Shown in pieces: positions 1 through 8,384 of a stretch of 64,000 bases of DNA (its first letter is position 1; every line of letters begins with the position of its first letter). Source of the DNA: Peribacillus tepidiphilus (GTDB lineage Bacteria > Bacillota > Bacilli > Bacillales > DSM-1321); contig NZ_WIAQ01000020.1 of NCBI RefSeq assembly GCF_009466385.1, positions 1 to 64,000 of the forward strand, read 5' to 3'. The notes under the pieces are model-generated. The model made no database searches, was not told the DNA's origin, and was given only the letters and a program-made list of their open reading frames with translations. Both the position numbers and the translations under genes were made by a program.

Positions 1-133
1 AGGTTGCCCACGTGTTACTCACCCGTCCGCCGCTAACTTCTCAAAAGCAAGCTTTTAAGAAGTCCGCTCGACTTGCATGTATTAGGCACGCCGCCAGCGT
101 TCGTCCTGAGCCAGGATCAAACTCTCCAAAAAG
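1..133 (-). rRNA. 16S ribosomal RNA, 5' end (partial)
   Basis: Read on the minus strand, this contains the universal 16S 5' region: the GAGAGTTTGATCCTGGCTCA primer site at about 108-127, followed by the conserved block ending in the CATGCAAGTCGAGCG segment. The gene runs leftwards out of the window, so only about the first 130 nt are present. The exact mature 5' end (about 130-135) is estimated from the usual distance to the conserved block. Confidence 0.97.
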
Positions 134-253
134 TGTTTGACTTGCTCATAAATTTACGTTGCTTAAAAGCAACTAGAATTAACGTTGACGTATTGTTTTG
201 TTTAGTTTTCAAAGTGCAATTTCTAGTATCTGTCGCTCAGAGGCGACTTTCTC

Positions 254-282
254 AATATATCACCGATGTCCTAAAGAGTCAA
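254..282 (-). promoter_or_regulatory. rRNA operon promoter P2
   Basis: On the minus strand a TTGACT -35 box (277-282) and a TATATT -10 box (254-259) are separated by exactly 17 nt. The transcript would start near 247 with a GTCGCC/GCGAC hairpin. It is followed by the CTTTGAAAACTAAACAAAA segment typical of Bacillus rRNA leaders, where antitermination boxes lie, about 110 nt before the 16S gene. Confidence 0.85.
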
Positions 283-349
283 TAACTTTTTTAAAATAAT
301 TTTTTAAGTGTTTATCACTCTTATCTATTCATCATCAGCGACGAAAGAT

Positions 350-378
350 AATATATCATGAATAATTTTCATTATCAA
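350..378 (-). promoter_or_regulatory. rRNA operon promoter P1
   Basis: On the minus strand TTGATA (373-378) and TATATT (350-355) are 17 nt apart, about 96 bp upstream of P2. Tandem promoters are usual for Bacillus rRNA operons. The rest of the gap up to 659 is AT-rich; I see no further gene or site in it. Confidence 0.7.
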
Positions 379-659
379 GAGGTTTTTATAAAAAAATTAT
401 GTGCAGCAAAAAATATTTCCACTTAAATAAATAGTCTTAATTAACATCTATGTAGCACAAACTGATCAAAATAGGAATTCGTTTTAAAAGGCTGCTCAAA
501 AGTTTTACTTTTTCAACATCCTTATTAACTAAAAATACTCATTTAATTCCCATGATTCAACTGTTAGATATGCGGTTTGAGGATCAAATCCTTAAAGCAA
601 ATAATGCATGTATTACTAGTGATTACATAAAATAATCAAAAAATTCGGTAGGTGTTTTC

Positions 660-1802
660 ATGAAGAGAGTATTGTTTATGCCTTTCTTACAAATATCCTC
701 TGGTCACCATCATGTTGCTGATGGATTAATAGATGAACTACTAGAAATAGATCATACTTTAAGCTGTGAAAAAATTGATATATTATCCTTTGGCTTTGGA
801 AAAATAGAAGGGATTGTATCAGCAATTTACCTGCGATGGATTCATCTTTTCCCAAGCTTGTATAGTTGGATTTATCATAAATCTGTTTTTGATTACAATA
901 AACAACATAAACAGTTTCATTTGTATGAACGATTATTTTCCTATTGGATGACAAAGTTAATCGAGTTAAAAAAACCAGATTTAATTATTTGTACACATGC
1001 ACTTCCTTCTTGTGTATTAAATCAGTTAAAAGGCAGAAAAAAGCAAAGTATTCCAGTTATTAATGTCTATACAGATTACTTTATTAATCAAATATGGGGG
1101 ATCGAATCCATTGATTATCATTTTGTACCGAGTCAAGAATTAAAAGAGTTTTTAATTAGCCGGGGAGTTGAATCGGATCGAATACTTGTAACAGGCATTC
1201 CCATTCATCCACAGTTAAAAAAGGAAGCAAGTAAACCGAAAAAGGAAAATACATATTCATTATTAATTTCTGGGGGAAATCAAGGAGCTGGATTAATTAA
1301 ATCATTTATTAAAAAACTAAAACCAGGGGGCAACATTCACTACACGGTTTTATGCGGGAAAAATAAAAAGCTATACCGTTTTATCAATGAGATGAAAAAT
1401 CCAATGATTAAACCAATGCCGTATATTTCGTCAAGAGAAGAAATGAATCAGATATATCATAATGTTGATGCAATTATAACAAAGCCCGGCGGAGTAACCA
1501 TAAGTGAATGTCTAACCAAAAGAATTCCAATTTTTGTCTATCATGCATTACCTGGTCAAGAGGAAATCAATTTACGATATTTAAAAAATAGTGGTCTTGT
1601 ATTTCATTTGAATCATTGGAATACAATGACGCATATTGAAGATTCAATCCTTACCATTTTAGATTCTGAACAACATCAAAGCCTTTATAAAGAGAAGTTA
1701 AACACCTATCATCAACAGTTATCAAAGCAAGAAGGATCTAATTTAATACTAGATATTTTAGCTAATCACAGAACAAATCAATTTGTTCAAGTTTCTAATT
1801 AA
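660..1802 (+). CDS. ykoN: MGDG-synthase/UgtP-type glycosyltransferase (YkoN-like)
   Basis: This 380-aa protein has the layout of the family of diacylglycerol glycosyltransferases: an N-terminal GT28-type acceptor domain beginning MKRVLFMPFLQISSGHHHVA (the SSGHHHVA loop is the family signature), and a C-terminal nucleotide-sugar domain. In the latter are ISGGNQGAG (about residues 203-211) and TKPGGVTISECL (about 279-290), the donor-binding Gly/Glu motif. It probably transfers sugar from UDP-sugar to a lipid at the cytoplasmic membrane face; the acceptor cannot be read off. A GGTAGGTG ribosome site precedes the ATG. A ykoP-like gene lies convergently next door, as ykoN and ykoP neighbour each other in B. 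subtilis (from memory). A different lipid acceptor, or a non-lipid role, is possible. Confidence 0.8.
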   Translation: MKRVLFMPFLQISSGHHHVADGLIDELLEIDHTLSCEKIDILSFGFGKIEGIVSAIYLRWIHLFPSLYSWIYHKSVFDYNKQHKQFHLYERLFSYWMTKLIELKKPDLIICTHALPSCVLNQLKGRKKQSIPVINVYTDYFINQIWGIESIDYHFVPSQELKEFLISRGVESDRILVTGIPIHPQLKKEASKPKKENTYSLLISGGNQGAGLIKSFIKKLKPGGNIHYTVLCGKNKKLYRFINEMKNPMIKPMPYISSREEMNQIYHNVDAIITKPGGVTISECLTKRIPIFVYHALPGQEEINLRYLKNSGLVFHLNHWNTMTHIEDSILTILDSEQHQSLYKEKLNTYHQQLSKQEGSNLILDILANHRTNQFVQVSN

Positions 1803-1803
1803 A

Positions 1804-1851
1804 AATAAGACCACTCCAATAAGGTTTTTCACCTAATGGAGTGGTCTTATT
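1804..1851. terminator. Bidirectional terminator between ykoN-like and ykoP-like genes
   Basis: A 15-bp perfect stem (AATAAGACCACTCCA, 1804-1818, with its complement 1837-1851) starts right after the ykoN-like stop codon. T-rich ends on both strands suit the two convergent genes. Confidence 0.9.
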
Positions 1852-1883
1852 TCAATAAAAATCTATTTTTTTTTGCAGGTTCA

Positions 1884-2453
1884 TTATACAACCGTTTGAT
1901 ATTTTTTAATTAAATGCTCTTTAGACATCATTAAGTATACTGGGTTATGTTTTTTAAAATTCTGCACATTCATTGTAGAAGTTGAAAGAAAAAATGTTGG
2001 CAGCTGTGAAACTTTTTTCAACCACAGATAAAAAATGTTTTCAGGAAAAAAGCATTCAAACCCTAAATGTCGTACTCCTTTATTAATCATTGTTATCCCA
2101 ATTATCCCTTTTATTTTTTGCTCTTCTGGATGATTTTTAATATAATCCGCCAGGACTGGCATTGAATATAATACCATTTTGTAAATACATCTTCCCTTGT
2201 TCAGCTCATGCTTTACATTAAGAATTTCGCTCAGCAATCGAACGTTATGTAAATGGATTTTTAATAAGACATCATTTTTACGAATCCTCGTCCCATCTGA
2301 AAGGATCACTTCTTTTCCTTTGTATTTTGTTAAACGTACTCTAAATACGGTTTTTTTATTACCAGCAGGTTCAATGTATTGCAACCGTGTAAAAGAGTAG
2401 TAAATAGGATCCCAGATTTTCCATATCCACAAAATGTACAGGCGTAAATCCAT
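1884..2453 (-). CDS. ykoP: YkoP-like uncharacterised protein
   Basis: This 189-aa protein has a Trp/Tyr-rich N-terminus (LYILWIWKIWDPIYYSFTRL), possibly membrane-peripheral, and a basic C-terminus. It has no signal peptide or known catalytic motif that I can see. I recognise it as YkoP-like from overall sequence and from its pairing with a ykoN-like glycosyltransferase; the function is unknown. An AAGGAG site lies about 9 nt before the ATG. The segment GIIGITMINKGVRHLGF (about 117-133) looks like a conserved core. Confidence 0.65.
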   Translation of the reverse strand: MDLRLYILWIWKIWDPIYYSFTRLQYIEPAGNKKTVFRVRLTKYKGKEVILSDGTRIRKNDVLLKIHLHNVRLLSEILNVKHELNKGRCIYKMVLYSMPVLADYIKNHPEEQKIKGIIGITMINKGVRHLGFECFFPENIFYLWLKKVSQLPTFFLSTSTMNVQNFKKHNPVYLMMSKEHLIKKYQTVV

Positions 2454-2602
2454 GTGGATTCTTCTCCTTCCATTTTCTATTAGTCATAGGATGTTTAATC
2501 TAATCTAAAATTAGAAATGGAATTTGAAGGTAATTTCAAAAGAGGAAAAGAGAGTGAATGGATTGGTTTAGAGATGATTTCATCATTCATTTAATAAAAA
2601 AA

Positions 2603-2636
2603 GGAACAGGCTCACAACATACAGTTTGCCTGCTCC
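2603..2636 (-). terminator. Terminator of the DMT transporter gene
   Basis: On the minus strand GGAGCAGGC pairs with GCCTGTTCC (one G-U) and a T7 run follows. It begins 5 nt after the transporter stop codon. Confidence 0.85.
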
Positions 2637-2640
2637 CCTA

Positions 2641-3555
2641 TTACATACTCGTTTTTTCTTGAACTACCTCTGCTTTCATCTTAATCTTTCTTTCATCCGC
2701 TAAGAACAAGCTTATTCCTAGAATGACAATAACGCCTCCAACAATTTGAGTCCAAATCACATTCTCTGATAATAAATAATACGCTAGAATGGTCGCTCCA
2801 ACTGGCTCAAAAAGAATAGCCATAGATATTGTCGTAGTGCTTAGCCATTTTAAAGACCAATTAAAAAGCGTATGTCCCATCAAAGTCGGAAATACCGCAA
2901 GTAATATAAAATAAACCCAGTCTTCTAACGGATATGGTACTAACGGTTCGTTAGCGATCAGTACATAAAAGAACAAAGTAATGGCACTTATACTATATAC
3001 AATGAATGTATAGGTCACTAAAGAAAGTCTTTTTCTTACATTTTGACCGAATAATAGGTAAGCTGTGACCAATGCGCAGGCGAGTAATGCAAGAATATCT
3101 CCCCATAAAGCCATACCACTAATTCTGAAATCTCCCCAACTGATGATGATGCTTCCAGTTATGGCAAGTATTCCACAAAAGATCGCCTTTCCGGTAAACC
3201 TTTCTTTAAAAAATACATACGCTCCGATAAAAGCGAAGAGAGGCTGTATAGTTACAAGAACTGTCGAACTAGCAACGGAAGTGTAATTTAAAGACTCAAA
3301 CCATAAAATAAAATGAAAAGCTAAAAATACACCCGATACAAATGAAAGTAACCAATCGCGTTTCTTTACGAGTTTTATTTCGTGTTTATACTTGATTAAA
3401 AATAATGGAAGCATAAGCAATACAGAAAATAATATTCTATAGAAAGCGATTATACCGGATGGTGCGCTTGAAACCTTTACTAATATAGCAGAAGTTGAAA
3501 CGGATATGACTCCTATAGCAAGTGCTATGTAAGGATTGACTTTTGGTTCCTGCAT
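2641..3555 (-). CDS. EamA-family (DMT superfamily) membrane transporter
   Basis: The protein has about ten hydrophobic segments in two repeated EamA halves, the usual DMT exporter arrangement. The halves meet near residue 150, and the second carries the conserved LFEPVGATILAYYLLSE segment. Substrates of this family (amino acids, metabolites, drugs) cannot be predicted from sequence. The frame is open back to 3603, but I place the start at 3555 (MQEPKVNPYIALAIG, 304 aa), because TTAGGGG lies 8 nt before that ATG while the upstream ATG has no ribosome site. It is a single gene with its own terminator. Confidence 0.85.
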   Translation of the reverse strand: MQEPKVNPYIALAIGVISVSTSAILVKVSSAPSGIIAFYRILFSVLLMLPLFLIKYKHEIKLVKKRDWLLSFVSGVFLAFHFILWFESLNYTSVASSTVLVTIQPLFAFIGAYVFFKERFTGKAIFCGILAITGSIIISWGDFRISGMALWGDILALLACALVTAYLLFGQNVRKRLSLVTYTFIVYSISAITLFFYVLIANEPLVPYPLEDWVYFILLAVFPTLMGHTLFNWSLKWLSTTTISMAILFEPVGATILAYYLLSENVIWTQIVGGVIVILGISLFLADERKIKMKAEVVQEKTSM

Positions 3556-3748
3556 CTTTTTATCCCCTAACTTTCCCTGTGTTTGTATACATTTTACAAG
3601 CATTTGTCTGGAGTGGCTACATTAATTTTCAGAGAATTTATTTGAAATAAAGCTCCATATAAATATACAATATTTTTACGCAGTGAAGTTTCAGTATAGA
3701 CACATACTTTAAAATCGATAACAGCATTAGATGGGGATGGTGAGCAGG

Positions 3749-4453
3749 ATGGAATGGATGATTGATTTTCATATAGAAATGCATATTCTAATAAAACTTG
3801 GGATCTCAGCTGTACTTGGCCTAATAATAGGACTTGAGAGAGAAATAAAAAGAAAACCCGTTGGATTAAAGACAAGCTTGGTTATTTCTATCGTCAGCTG
3901 CTTATTGACAATTGTATCAATAGAATCAGCTTATATTTTCCCTGGAAGTGATGATGTCAATATTACGATGGACCCTCTTCGTTTGGCTGCACAAATTGTT
4001 TCTGGTATTGGTTTTTTGGGGGCAGGAGTCATTTTACGCAGAGAAAACGACAGCATCTCAGGACTGACGACCGCTGCGATGATTTGGGGAGCAGCCGGTA
4101 TTGGTATTGCTGTTGGAGCCGGCTTCTACCTAGAAGCCTTCGCAGGAGTTGTGTTACTAATTATTTCTGTTGAGTTAGTTCCAATGATTATGGGACTTAT
4201 TGGTCCAAAGCAATTAAGAGAAAAGGTTATTTTACTTCAGCTCATGATTTCAGAGAAGGAAAATATCGCAGAAGTCATTTCAAAAATAGCTAACGAAAAC
4301 ATTTCTATCAAGAACGTTCGAATTAAAGATCTGGAGCATTCTCATTTTGTTCAGCTGAAAATTACCGTTGACCAGCACAGGAAGACGACGGATGTCTATT
4401 ATTCCATCTCTCGAATAGAAGGGATTGAATCAGTGGAGATTGAAAATTTATAA
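3749..4453 (+). CDS. MgtC/SapB-family membrane protein
   Basis: The N-terminal two thirds is an MgtC membrane domain of 4-5 helices with the family hallmarks LGLIIGLEREIKRKPVGLKT, GIGFLGAGVILRRE and GLTTAAMIWGAAGIGIAVGAG. A C-terminal ACT-like soluble domain follows (residues about 155-234, with IENISIKNVRIKDLEH-type strands). MgtC proteins are linked to survival at low Mg2+ and to control of ATP synthase or membrane potential; B. subtilis SapB is the relative. In-frame ATGs also occur at 3731 and 3758. I prefer 3749 because GGTGA lies 7 nt before it; the choice is uncertain. Confidence 0.85.
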   Translation: MEWMIDFHIEMHILIKLGISAVLGLIIGLEREIKRKPVGLKTSLVISIVSCLLTIVSIESAYIFPGSDDVNITMDPLRLAAQIVSGIGFLGAGVILRRENDSISGLTTAAMIWGAAGIGIAVGAGFYLEAFAGVVLLIISVELVPMIMGLIGPKQLREKVILLQLMISEKENIAEVISKIANENISIKNVRIKDLEHSHFVQLKITVDQHRKTTDVYYSISRIEGIESVEIENL

Positions 4454-4507
4454 AGGGCATTGACAAGATCGAATTTTTAGATAAAATTTATGTTGTGACA
4501 TAAAGAC

Positions 4508-4580
4508 GGGGCATTAGCTCAGCTGGGAGAGCGCTACGCTGGCAGCGTAGAGGTCAGGGGTTCGAGCCCCCTATGCTCCA
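4508..4580 (+). tRNA. tRNA-Ala (anticodon GGC)
   Basis: A complete cloverleaf: 7-bp acceptor stem GGGGCAT/ATGCTCC with one G-U, D-arm TAGCTCAGCTGGGAGAGC, anticodon stem CTACG/CGTAG around loop CTGGCAG, and T-arm AGGGGTTCGAGCCCCCT. The discriminator is A and no CCA is encoded. It is a solitary tRNA outside any rRNA cluster. Confidence 0.97.
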
Positions 4581-4586
4581 TATCGG

Positions 4587-4613
4587 AAACCCTTGATATA
4601 CAAGGGTTTTTTC
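4587..4613 (+). terminator. tRNA-Ala terminator
   Basis: AAACCCTTG and CAAGGGTTT form a 9-bp stem around ATATA and run into TTTTTTC, 6 nt after the tRNA. The following 4614-4882 stretch is AT-rich with a small CACTGT/TACTGT repeat near 4830-4850; I see no gene there. Confidence 0.9.
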
Positions 4614-4882
4614 TTGTATTATAACCTCGTTATTTCTTTATAAAAGTGAAAGGGTGTACAGACTTAATTTATTAGGTTAGGATTAATTAGATTAATCTAG
4701 ATTTCTTACCCCTGCTTAAGCCCTGATACTTTAGACTTTATTAAATTTGTTTAATCTTAATTAACACAGTTTATTAACTAGAATCCCTCTACCAACTAAG
4801 TGGTCAGTAACTGACGAAGGACATCGCCACTGTCACTGTTACTGTCACCACCTATACTAACACCACTTTTTTTAAACGATAA

Positions 4883-4910
4883 AACCCTTAGCTCAAATAT
4901 GCTAAGGGTT
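4883..4910 (-). terminator. Terminator of the thermonuclease-like gene
   Basis: A 10-bp perfect stem AACCCTTAGC/GCTAAGGGTT with an 8-nt loop lies 17 nt past the nuclease stop codon; on the minus strand it runs into TTTATCG. Confidence 0.8.
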
Positions 4911-4926
4911 AATCATTTTTATAAAT

Positions 4927-5724
4927 TTAGTTTTGGGATTTCCGGTATCCTTCAGCTTGTGCCTCATCTTCGGTACAGAACCACACAACATTATGATCTG
5001 CTACTTCATCATAATGTGCACCACTTGGTATATGGTAAATTTTCGAATTTTTATTTCCCTTAATCTTACCAACACAACTTTTATTTTGTGTTCCTTCATC
5101 ATTTTGTTCTTTATTCGTTATATTAGATTGCTTTTGTTGAGTATTGGAGTTAAAGCCTTTTTCCTGCACATAGTTCTCGATGCTCCAAATACCAACACCT
5201 TTCTTTTGCGCTTGGTGCTGCTTTTCTCTAAAACGATCGACATATTTTACATTAGGTTGGAAAATAGCGACACGTGCTAATCCCTTTTCAATTAGTACTT
5301 CGTTATGCATCTTGTCATCTAACCAAACGTAAGCCAATAAACGGCCATAACGATCGCGTTCAGATACATCTAGTTCTAATCCTACCTGCTTCCCTAATAA
5401 CGTTCGTTTTGTGTATTCAGAGGCTTCAGGTCCAAATGGTTGCACAGGTTTAGAAGGGTGTTTCGTTTCTGGCGTATCTATAAGTAATAGACGAACCCTT
5501 TCTTCTTTATTATTTATTTCAACGTCAATGGTATCACCATCTACCACATTTGTCACAGTAGCAGGAATAAGTTTAATTCCAACTGGATTTGTTTCTACTT
5601 TATTACTAGCCGCTGAATTTGTCTCCTGATCATTGTTAGCATCACTTGATCCACATGCTGCTACTCCTAACGAAAGTAGCCCCGCAATAACAAGTAAACA
5701 GAGTGCTTTATAGAATGCTTTCAT
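4927..5724 (-). CDS. Thermonuclease (SNase)-family lipoprotein with Ada-like C-terminal module
   Basis: Residues 1-25 form a lipoprotein signal with lipobox VAAC. An SNase fold follows (about 50-190): VTNVVDGDTIDVEI, the catalytic stretch RLLLIDTPETKHP (Arg and Glu of the SNase site) and ERDRYGRLLAYVW with the third catalytic Arg. After a Gln/Asn/Ser-rich linker, the last 45 residues (CVGKIKGNKNSKIYHIPSG ... WFCTEDEAQAEGYRKS) match the small Ada-type module often fused to secreted Bacillus nucleases. The likely role is extracellular, membrane-anchored DNA/RNA degradation (relative: B. subtilis YncB). The start at 5724 has GGAGG 7 nt upstream; the 11 residues before it in the open frame are not expected to be translated. 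Confidence 0.88.
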   Translation of the reverse strand: MKAFYKALCLLVIAGLLSLGVAACGSSDANNDQETNSAASNKVETNPVGIKLIPATVTNVVDGDTIDVEINNKEERVRLLLIDTPETKHPSKPVQPFGPEASEYTKRTLLGKQVGLELDVSERDRYGRLLAYVWLDDKMHNEVLIEKGLARVAIFQPNVKYVDRFREKQHQAQKKGVGIWSIENYVQEKGFNSNTQQKQSNITNKEQNDEGTQNKSCVGKIKGNKNSKIYHIPSGAHYDEVADHNVVWFCTEDEAQAEGYRKSQN

Positions 5725-5756
5725 TTTAAACCTCCTCATAAATATGTATAAGTTCA

Positions 5757-5985
5757 ATCAAATGAGCCGGAGCTTCACCTACTGCAATAGCTAATTTATT
5801 TGCTCTCCAAGCTTTCAATCTGCTTACAACAGTATTTGTAAAAATTCTTTGAGCTTCTTCTTTTCCCTTTATTATAATGAAAGATTATGCAACAACGCAT
5901 CCCCCTTTAGCAACACCTATTGCTACGTTCAATTCTGAGCCAGCTAAATAAACCCCAATTTCTACCAAGCTTCATTGAACCAAAT
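5757..5985 (-). other. Gene-free stretch with possible coding remnant
   Basis: The 303-bp gap between the nuclease and YebC-family genes has no intact ORF. On the minus strand short coding-like pieces can be read: a LAGSELNVAIGVAKGG segment, reminiscent of a sugar-kinase (PfkB) Gly-rich motif, and a downstream EEAQRIFTNTVVSRLKAWRA segment, separated by stops. This may be a decayed gene or chance; I could not identify a parent. Confidence 0.25.
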
Positions 5986-5990
5986 AAATA

Positions 5991-6019
5991 AGCAGACCGT
6001 TACATAACAAAGGTCTGCT
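5991..6019 (-). terminator. Terminator of the yebC-family gene
   Basis: AGCAGACC (5991-5998) pairs with GGTCTGCT (6012-6019) around a 13-nt loop, 9 nt after the stop codon. On the minus strand it runs into TATTTATTT. Confidence 0.8.
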
Positions 6020-6027
6020 TTCATATA

Positions 6028-6747
6028 TTATTCACCAAGATCTACATTGTGGTATACTTGGCGAACATCGTCTAGATCTTCTAATGCATCAATCAATTTT
6101 TCGAATTGTGCTTGTGCGTCTTCTGGAAGTGTGATTTCATTTTGCGGAAGCATGGTTAGTTCTGCAACTGTAAATTCTGTTATTCCAACATTTTTGAATG
6201 CTTCTTGCACTGCATGGAACTGGTCAGGCTCGGCATAAACGATCACAGCTTCATCTTCTTCTAAAACGTCACGCACATCTACATCTGCTTCCATTAATAT
6301 TTCCAGTACTTCATCTGCTGTTTTACCTTCTATACCAAAGACAGCCGTAGCATCAAACATATAGGATACAGATCCACTTACTCCCATATTACCACCGTTT
6401 TTACCAAATGCAGCACGCACATCTGATGCAGTACGGTTCACGTTATTTGTCAATGCATCTACAATGATCATTGAACCATTTGGTCCGAAGCCTTCATAAC
6501 GAAGTTCATCGTAGCTTTCATCTGAACCGCCTTTTGCTTTTTCAATGGCTCGTTCAATAATTGTTTTCGGTACATTGTACGTTTTTGCACGCTCAAGTAC
6601 GACTCTTAAGGCCTGATTTATTTCTGGATCTGGTTCACCTTGCTTTGCTGCTACATAAATTTCGCGTCCAAACTTTGCATATATACGACTCGTATTTGCA
6701 TCTTTTGACGCTTTTTTTTCTTTAATATTGTTCCATTTACGGCCCAT
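6028..6747 (-). CDS. yeeI: YebC/TACO1-family protein (YeeI type)
   Basis: This 239-aa protein is collinear with the YebC family: N-terminal [20 protein letters not shown], then the Gly-rich [19 protein letters not shown] block and the [17 protein letters not shown] segment. The family is annotated as transcriptional regulators; members of the MGRKWNNI subgroup (YeeI, also called YebC2) have been linked to relief of ribosome stalling at proline stretches. Cytosolic. The usual length is about 240 aa, so it is complete. GAGAGTGGA precedes the ATG. The 314-bp gap to the next gene (6748-7061) is AT-rich and must contain both divergent promoters; I see no further gene there. Confidence 0.93.
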   Translation of the reverse strand: MGRKWNNIKEKKASKDANTSRIYAKFGREIYVAAKQGEPDPEINQALRVVLERAKTYNVPKTIIERAIEKAKGGSDESYDELRYEGFGPNGSMIIVDALTNNVNRTASDVRAAFGKNGGNMGVSGSVSYMFDATAVFGIEGKTADEVLEILMEADVDVRDVLEEDEAVIVYAEPDQFHAVQEAFKNVGITEFTVAELTMLPQNEITLPEDAQAQFEKLIDALEDLDDVRQVYHNVDLGE

Positions 6748-7061
6748 AATATTCCACTCTCTTTCAAACTTTGAATCTATACAAAATGATGAATATGAAA
6801 AAATTTTTCTACAACACTTTTTTAAAATAACTTTTAGTGTTTGCTACGCGTTCATATTGCTGATTAACAATACGAATGGAAGATGCTGCACTTATTCACT
6901 ACAATTTATTATACCTCAATTGAATAATTTTTCACGAGGTTAATAATGAAAAAAAGGTGAAAATGACTGATTTAACAAATATCTGATTAAGAAACTTGTG
7001 TTTAGCCCAGAATTTCTTTACTATGAAGCTTATGTAAATGGTAGAGAAAGAGGTAGTAAAA

Positions 7062-8018
7062 TTGAAAGCATTAGTCTTTGATACGTTTGGTGGACCTGAA
7101 GTCCTGCATTATAAAGAAATGGCTGATCCTTCTATAAATGATGATGAAATATTGGTGAGAATGAATGCCATTGGACTGAATTTCGCTGATGTATATAGAA
7201 GGAAAGGGAATTATCATCTCGCTGGGAAACCGCCTTACATATTGGGCTATGAAGGTGCTGGAATTGTAGAACAAGTAGGTGCAAATGTTACGAACATAAA
7301 AGTGGGAGACCGCATTGCGTTTGCGGATGTTCCGTTTGCCAATGCGGAGCTGGTTGCTGTTCCTATGGAAAAAGCCATTCCATTACCAGATGAAATTTCC
7401 TTTGAAACAGCCTCTTCTGTTTTACTTCAAGGCTTAACAGCACATTATTTAACGAAGGACAGCTATGAAATAAAACCTGGTGATTCTGTTCTAATTCATG
7501 CAGCAGCTGGAGGGGTTGGTCAAATCCTTGTTCAGATTGTAAAACTACTTGGTGGGCAAGTCATTGGTCTCACCTCCTCCAAAGAAAAAGCGCAAGCAGC
7601 ATATTCAGTTGGAGCTGACTATGTTTTCTTATATGAAGAACCGTGGTGTGAAAAAGTAAAAGACGTGACAAACGGTCGAGGTGTGGACGTTGTTTATGAG
7701 TCAGTCGGTTCGACTTTAGCAGAAAGTTTTAAAGCTACAAGAGTCGGGGGTACAGTAGTGTTTTATGGAATGGCAGGTGGAGACCCTGATCCAGTAGATC
7801 CTCGAATGCTTATGGATACTTCTAAAACACTAACTGGAGGAGATCTTTGGAATGTCCTGACCTCCCGTGAGGAAAGAATCTCACATTCCAAACAATTGTT
7901 TGACTGGATTATAGATGAAAAAATCAAAATGGCAGATCCAATCACTTTTCCTTTAAAGGATGTGCTGAAGCACATAGATTGCTGGAAAGTCGAAAAAGTA
8001 TCGGAAAAATTTTATTGA
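7062..8018 (+). CDS. Zinc-free quinone oxidoreductase-like MDR protein
   Basis: This is an NADPH-dependent medium-chain reductase. It has a GroES-like N-terminus (MKALVFDTFGGPEVLHY, YILGYEGAGIVEQVG), then a Rossmann domain with HAAAGGVGQILVQIVKLLG as the nucleotide-binding motif (about residues 147-165). No structural or catalytic zinc cysteines are seen, which fits the quinone oxidoreductase branch rather than alcohol dehydrogenases. I choose the TTG at 7062 (318 aa), which has GAGG 8 nt upstream and begins exactly at the family's KALV strand, over the ATG at 7038, which lacks a ribosome site. Substrate unknown. Confidence 0.85.
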   Translation: MKALVFDTFGGPEVLHYKEMADPSINDDEILVRMNAIGLNFADVYRRKGNYHLAGKPPYILGYEGAGIVEQVGANVTNIKVGDRIAFADVPFANAELVAVPMEKAIPLPDEISFETASSVLLQGLTAHYLTKDSYEIKPGDSVLIHAAAGGVGQILVQIVKLLGGQVIGLTSSKEKAQAAYSVGADYVFLYEEPWCEKVKDVTNGRGVDVVYESVGSTLAESFKATRVGGTVVFYGMAGGDPDPVDPRMLMDTSKTLTGGDLWNVLTSREERISHSKQLFDWIIDEKIKMADPITFPLKDVLKHIDCWKVEKVSEKFY

Positions 8019-8186
8019 TCCCATAAAAATGAAAAATATTTTACAGAGCGATTCTTCAACTAGGAAGGTCGCGCTTTGTTTACAATCTCAAAATGATACA
8101 GTCCTCTGATTAATTGACTGAAGAGAAAATGAAACTAAAGGATTGTACTGTTTCTAACTTAATAGTATTTCTTATCCAATAATAAA

Positions 8187-8237
8187 AGAGACTAACTCAA
8201 AAGGACGTTGACTAACGACACTTTTGAGTTAGTCTCT
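8187..8237. terminator. Strong bidirectional terminator
   Basis: A 17-bp perfect stem AGAGACTAACTCAAAAG/CTTTTGAGTTAGTCTCT encloses a small inner hairpin (CGTT/AACG) and ends in TCTTTTTT on the plus strand. It sits between the convergent quinone oxidoreductase and cysA genes. I see nothing else in the 8019-8384 gap. Confidence 0.9.
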
Positions 8238-8384
8238 CTCTTTTTTATAGATGTTTATCTCTGTTCTTCTTAGAAAGATGATTTTTCTTGAATATTTTTA
8301 TCACTGCATTGTACAGCTTCATTTACTACATATGATGGATCAGAGCTAAAATATTAAGAATATTAACACCAAGTATGGGAAATT

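Noticed and set aside
73-285. Plus-strand 70-codon ORF
   Set aside because: It lies over the 5' end of the 16S rRNA and its leader/promoter on the other strand; composition follows the rRNA.
2570-2680. Short plus-strand ORF starting MDWFRDDF
   Set aside because: It reads through the terminator and into the opposite-strand transporter gene; only a weak, badly spaced ribosome site.
3594-3875. Minus-strand ORF between the DMT transporter and MgtC genes
   Set aside because: It overlaps the mgtC start on the other strand, lacks a ribosome site and is not protein-like.
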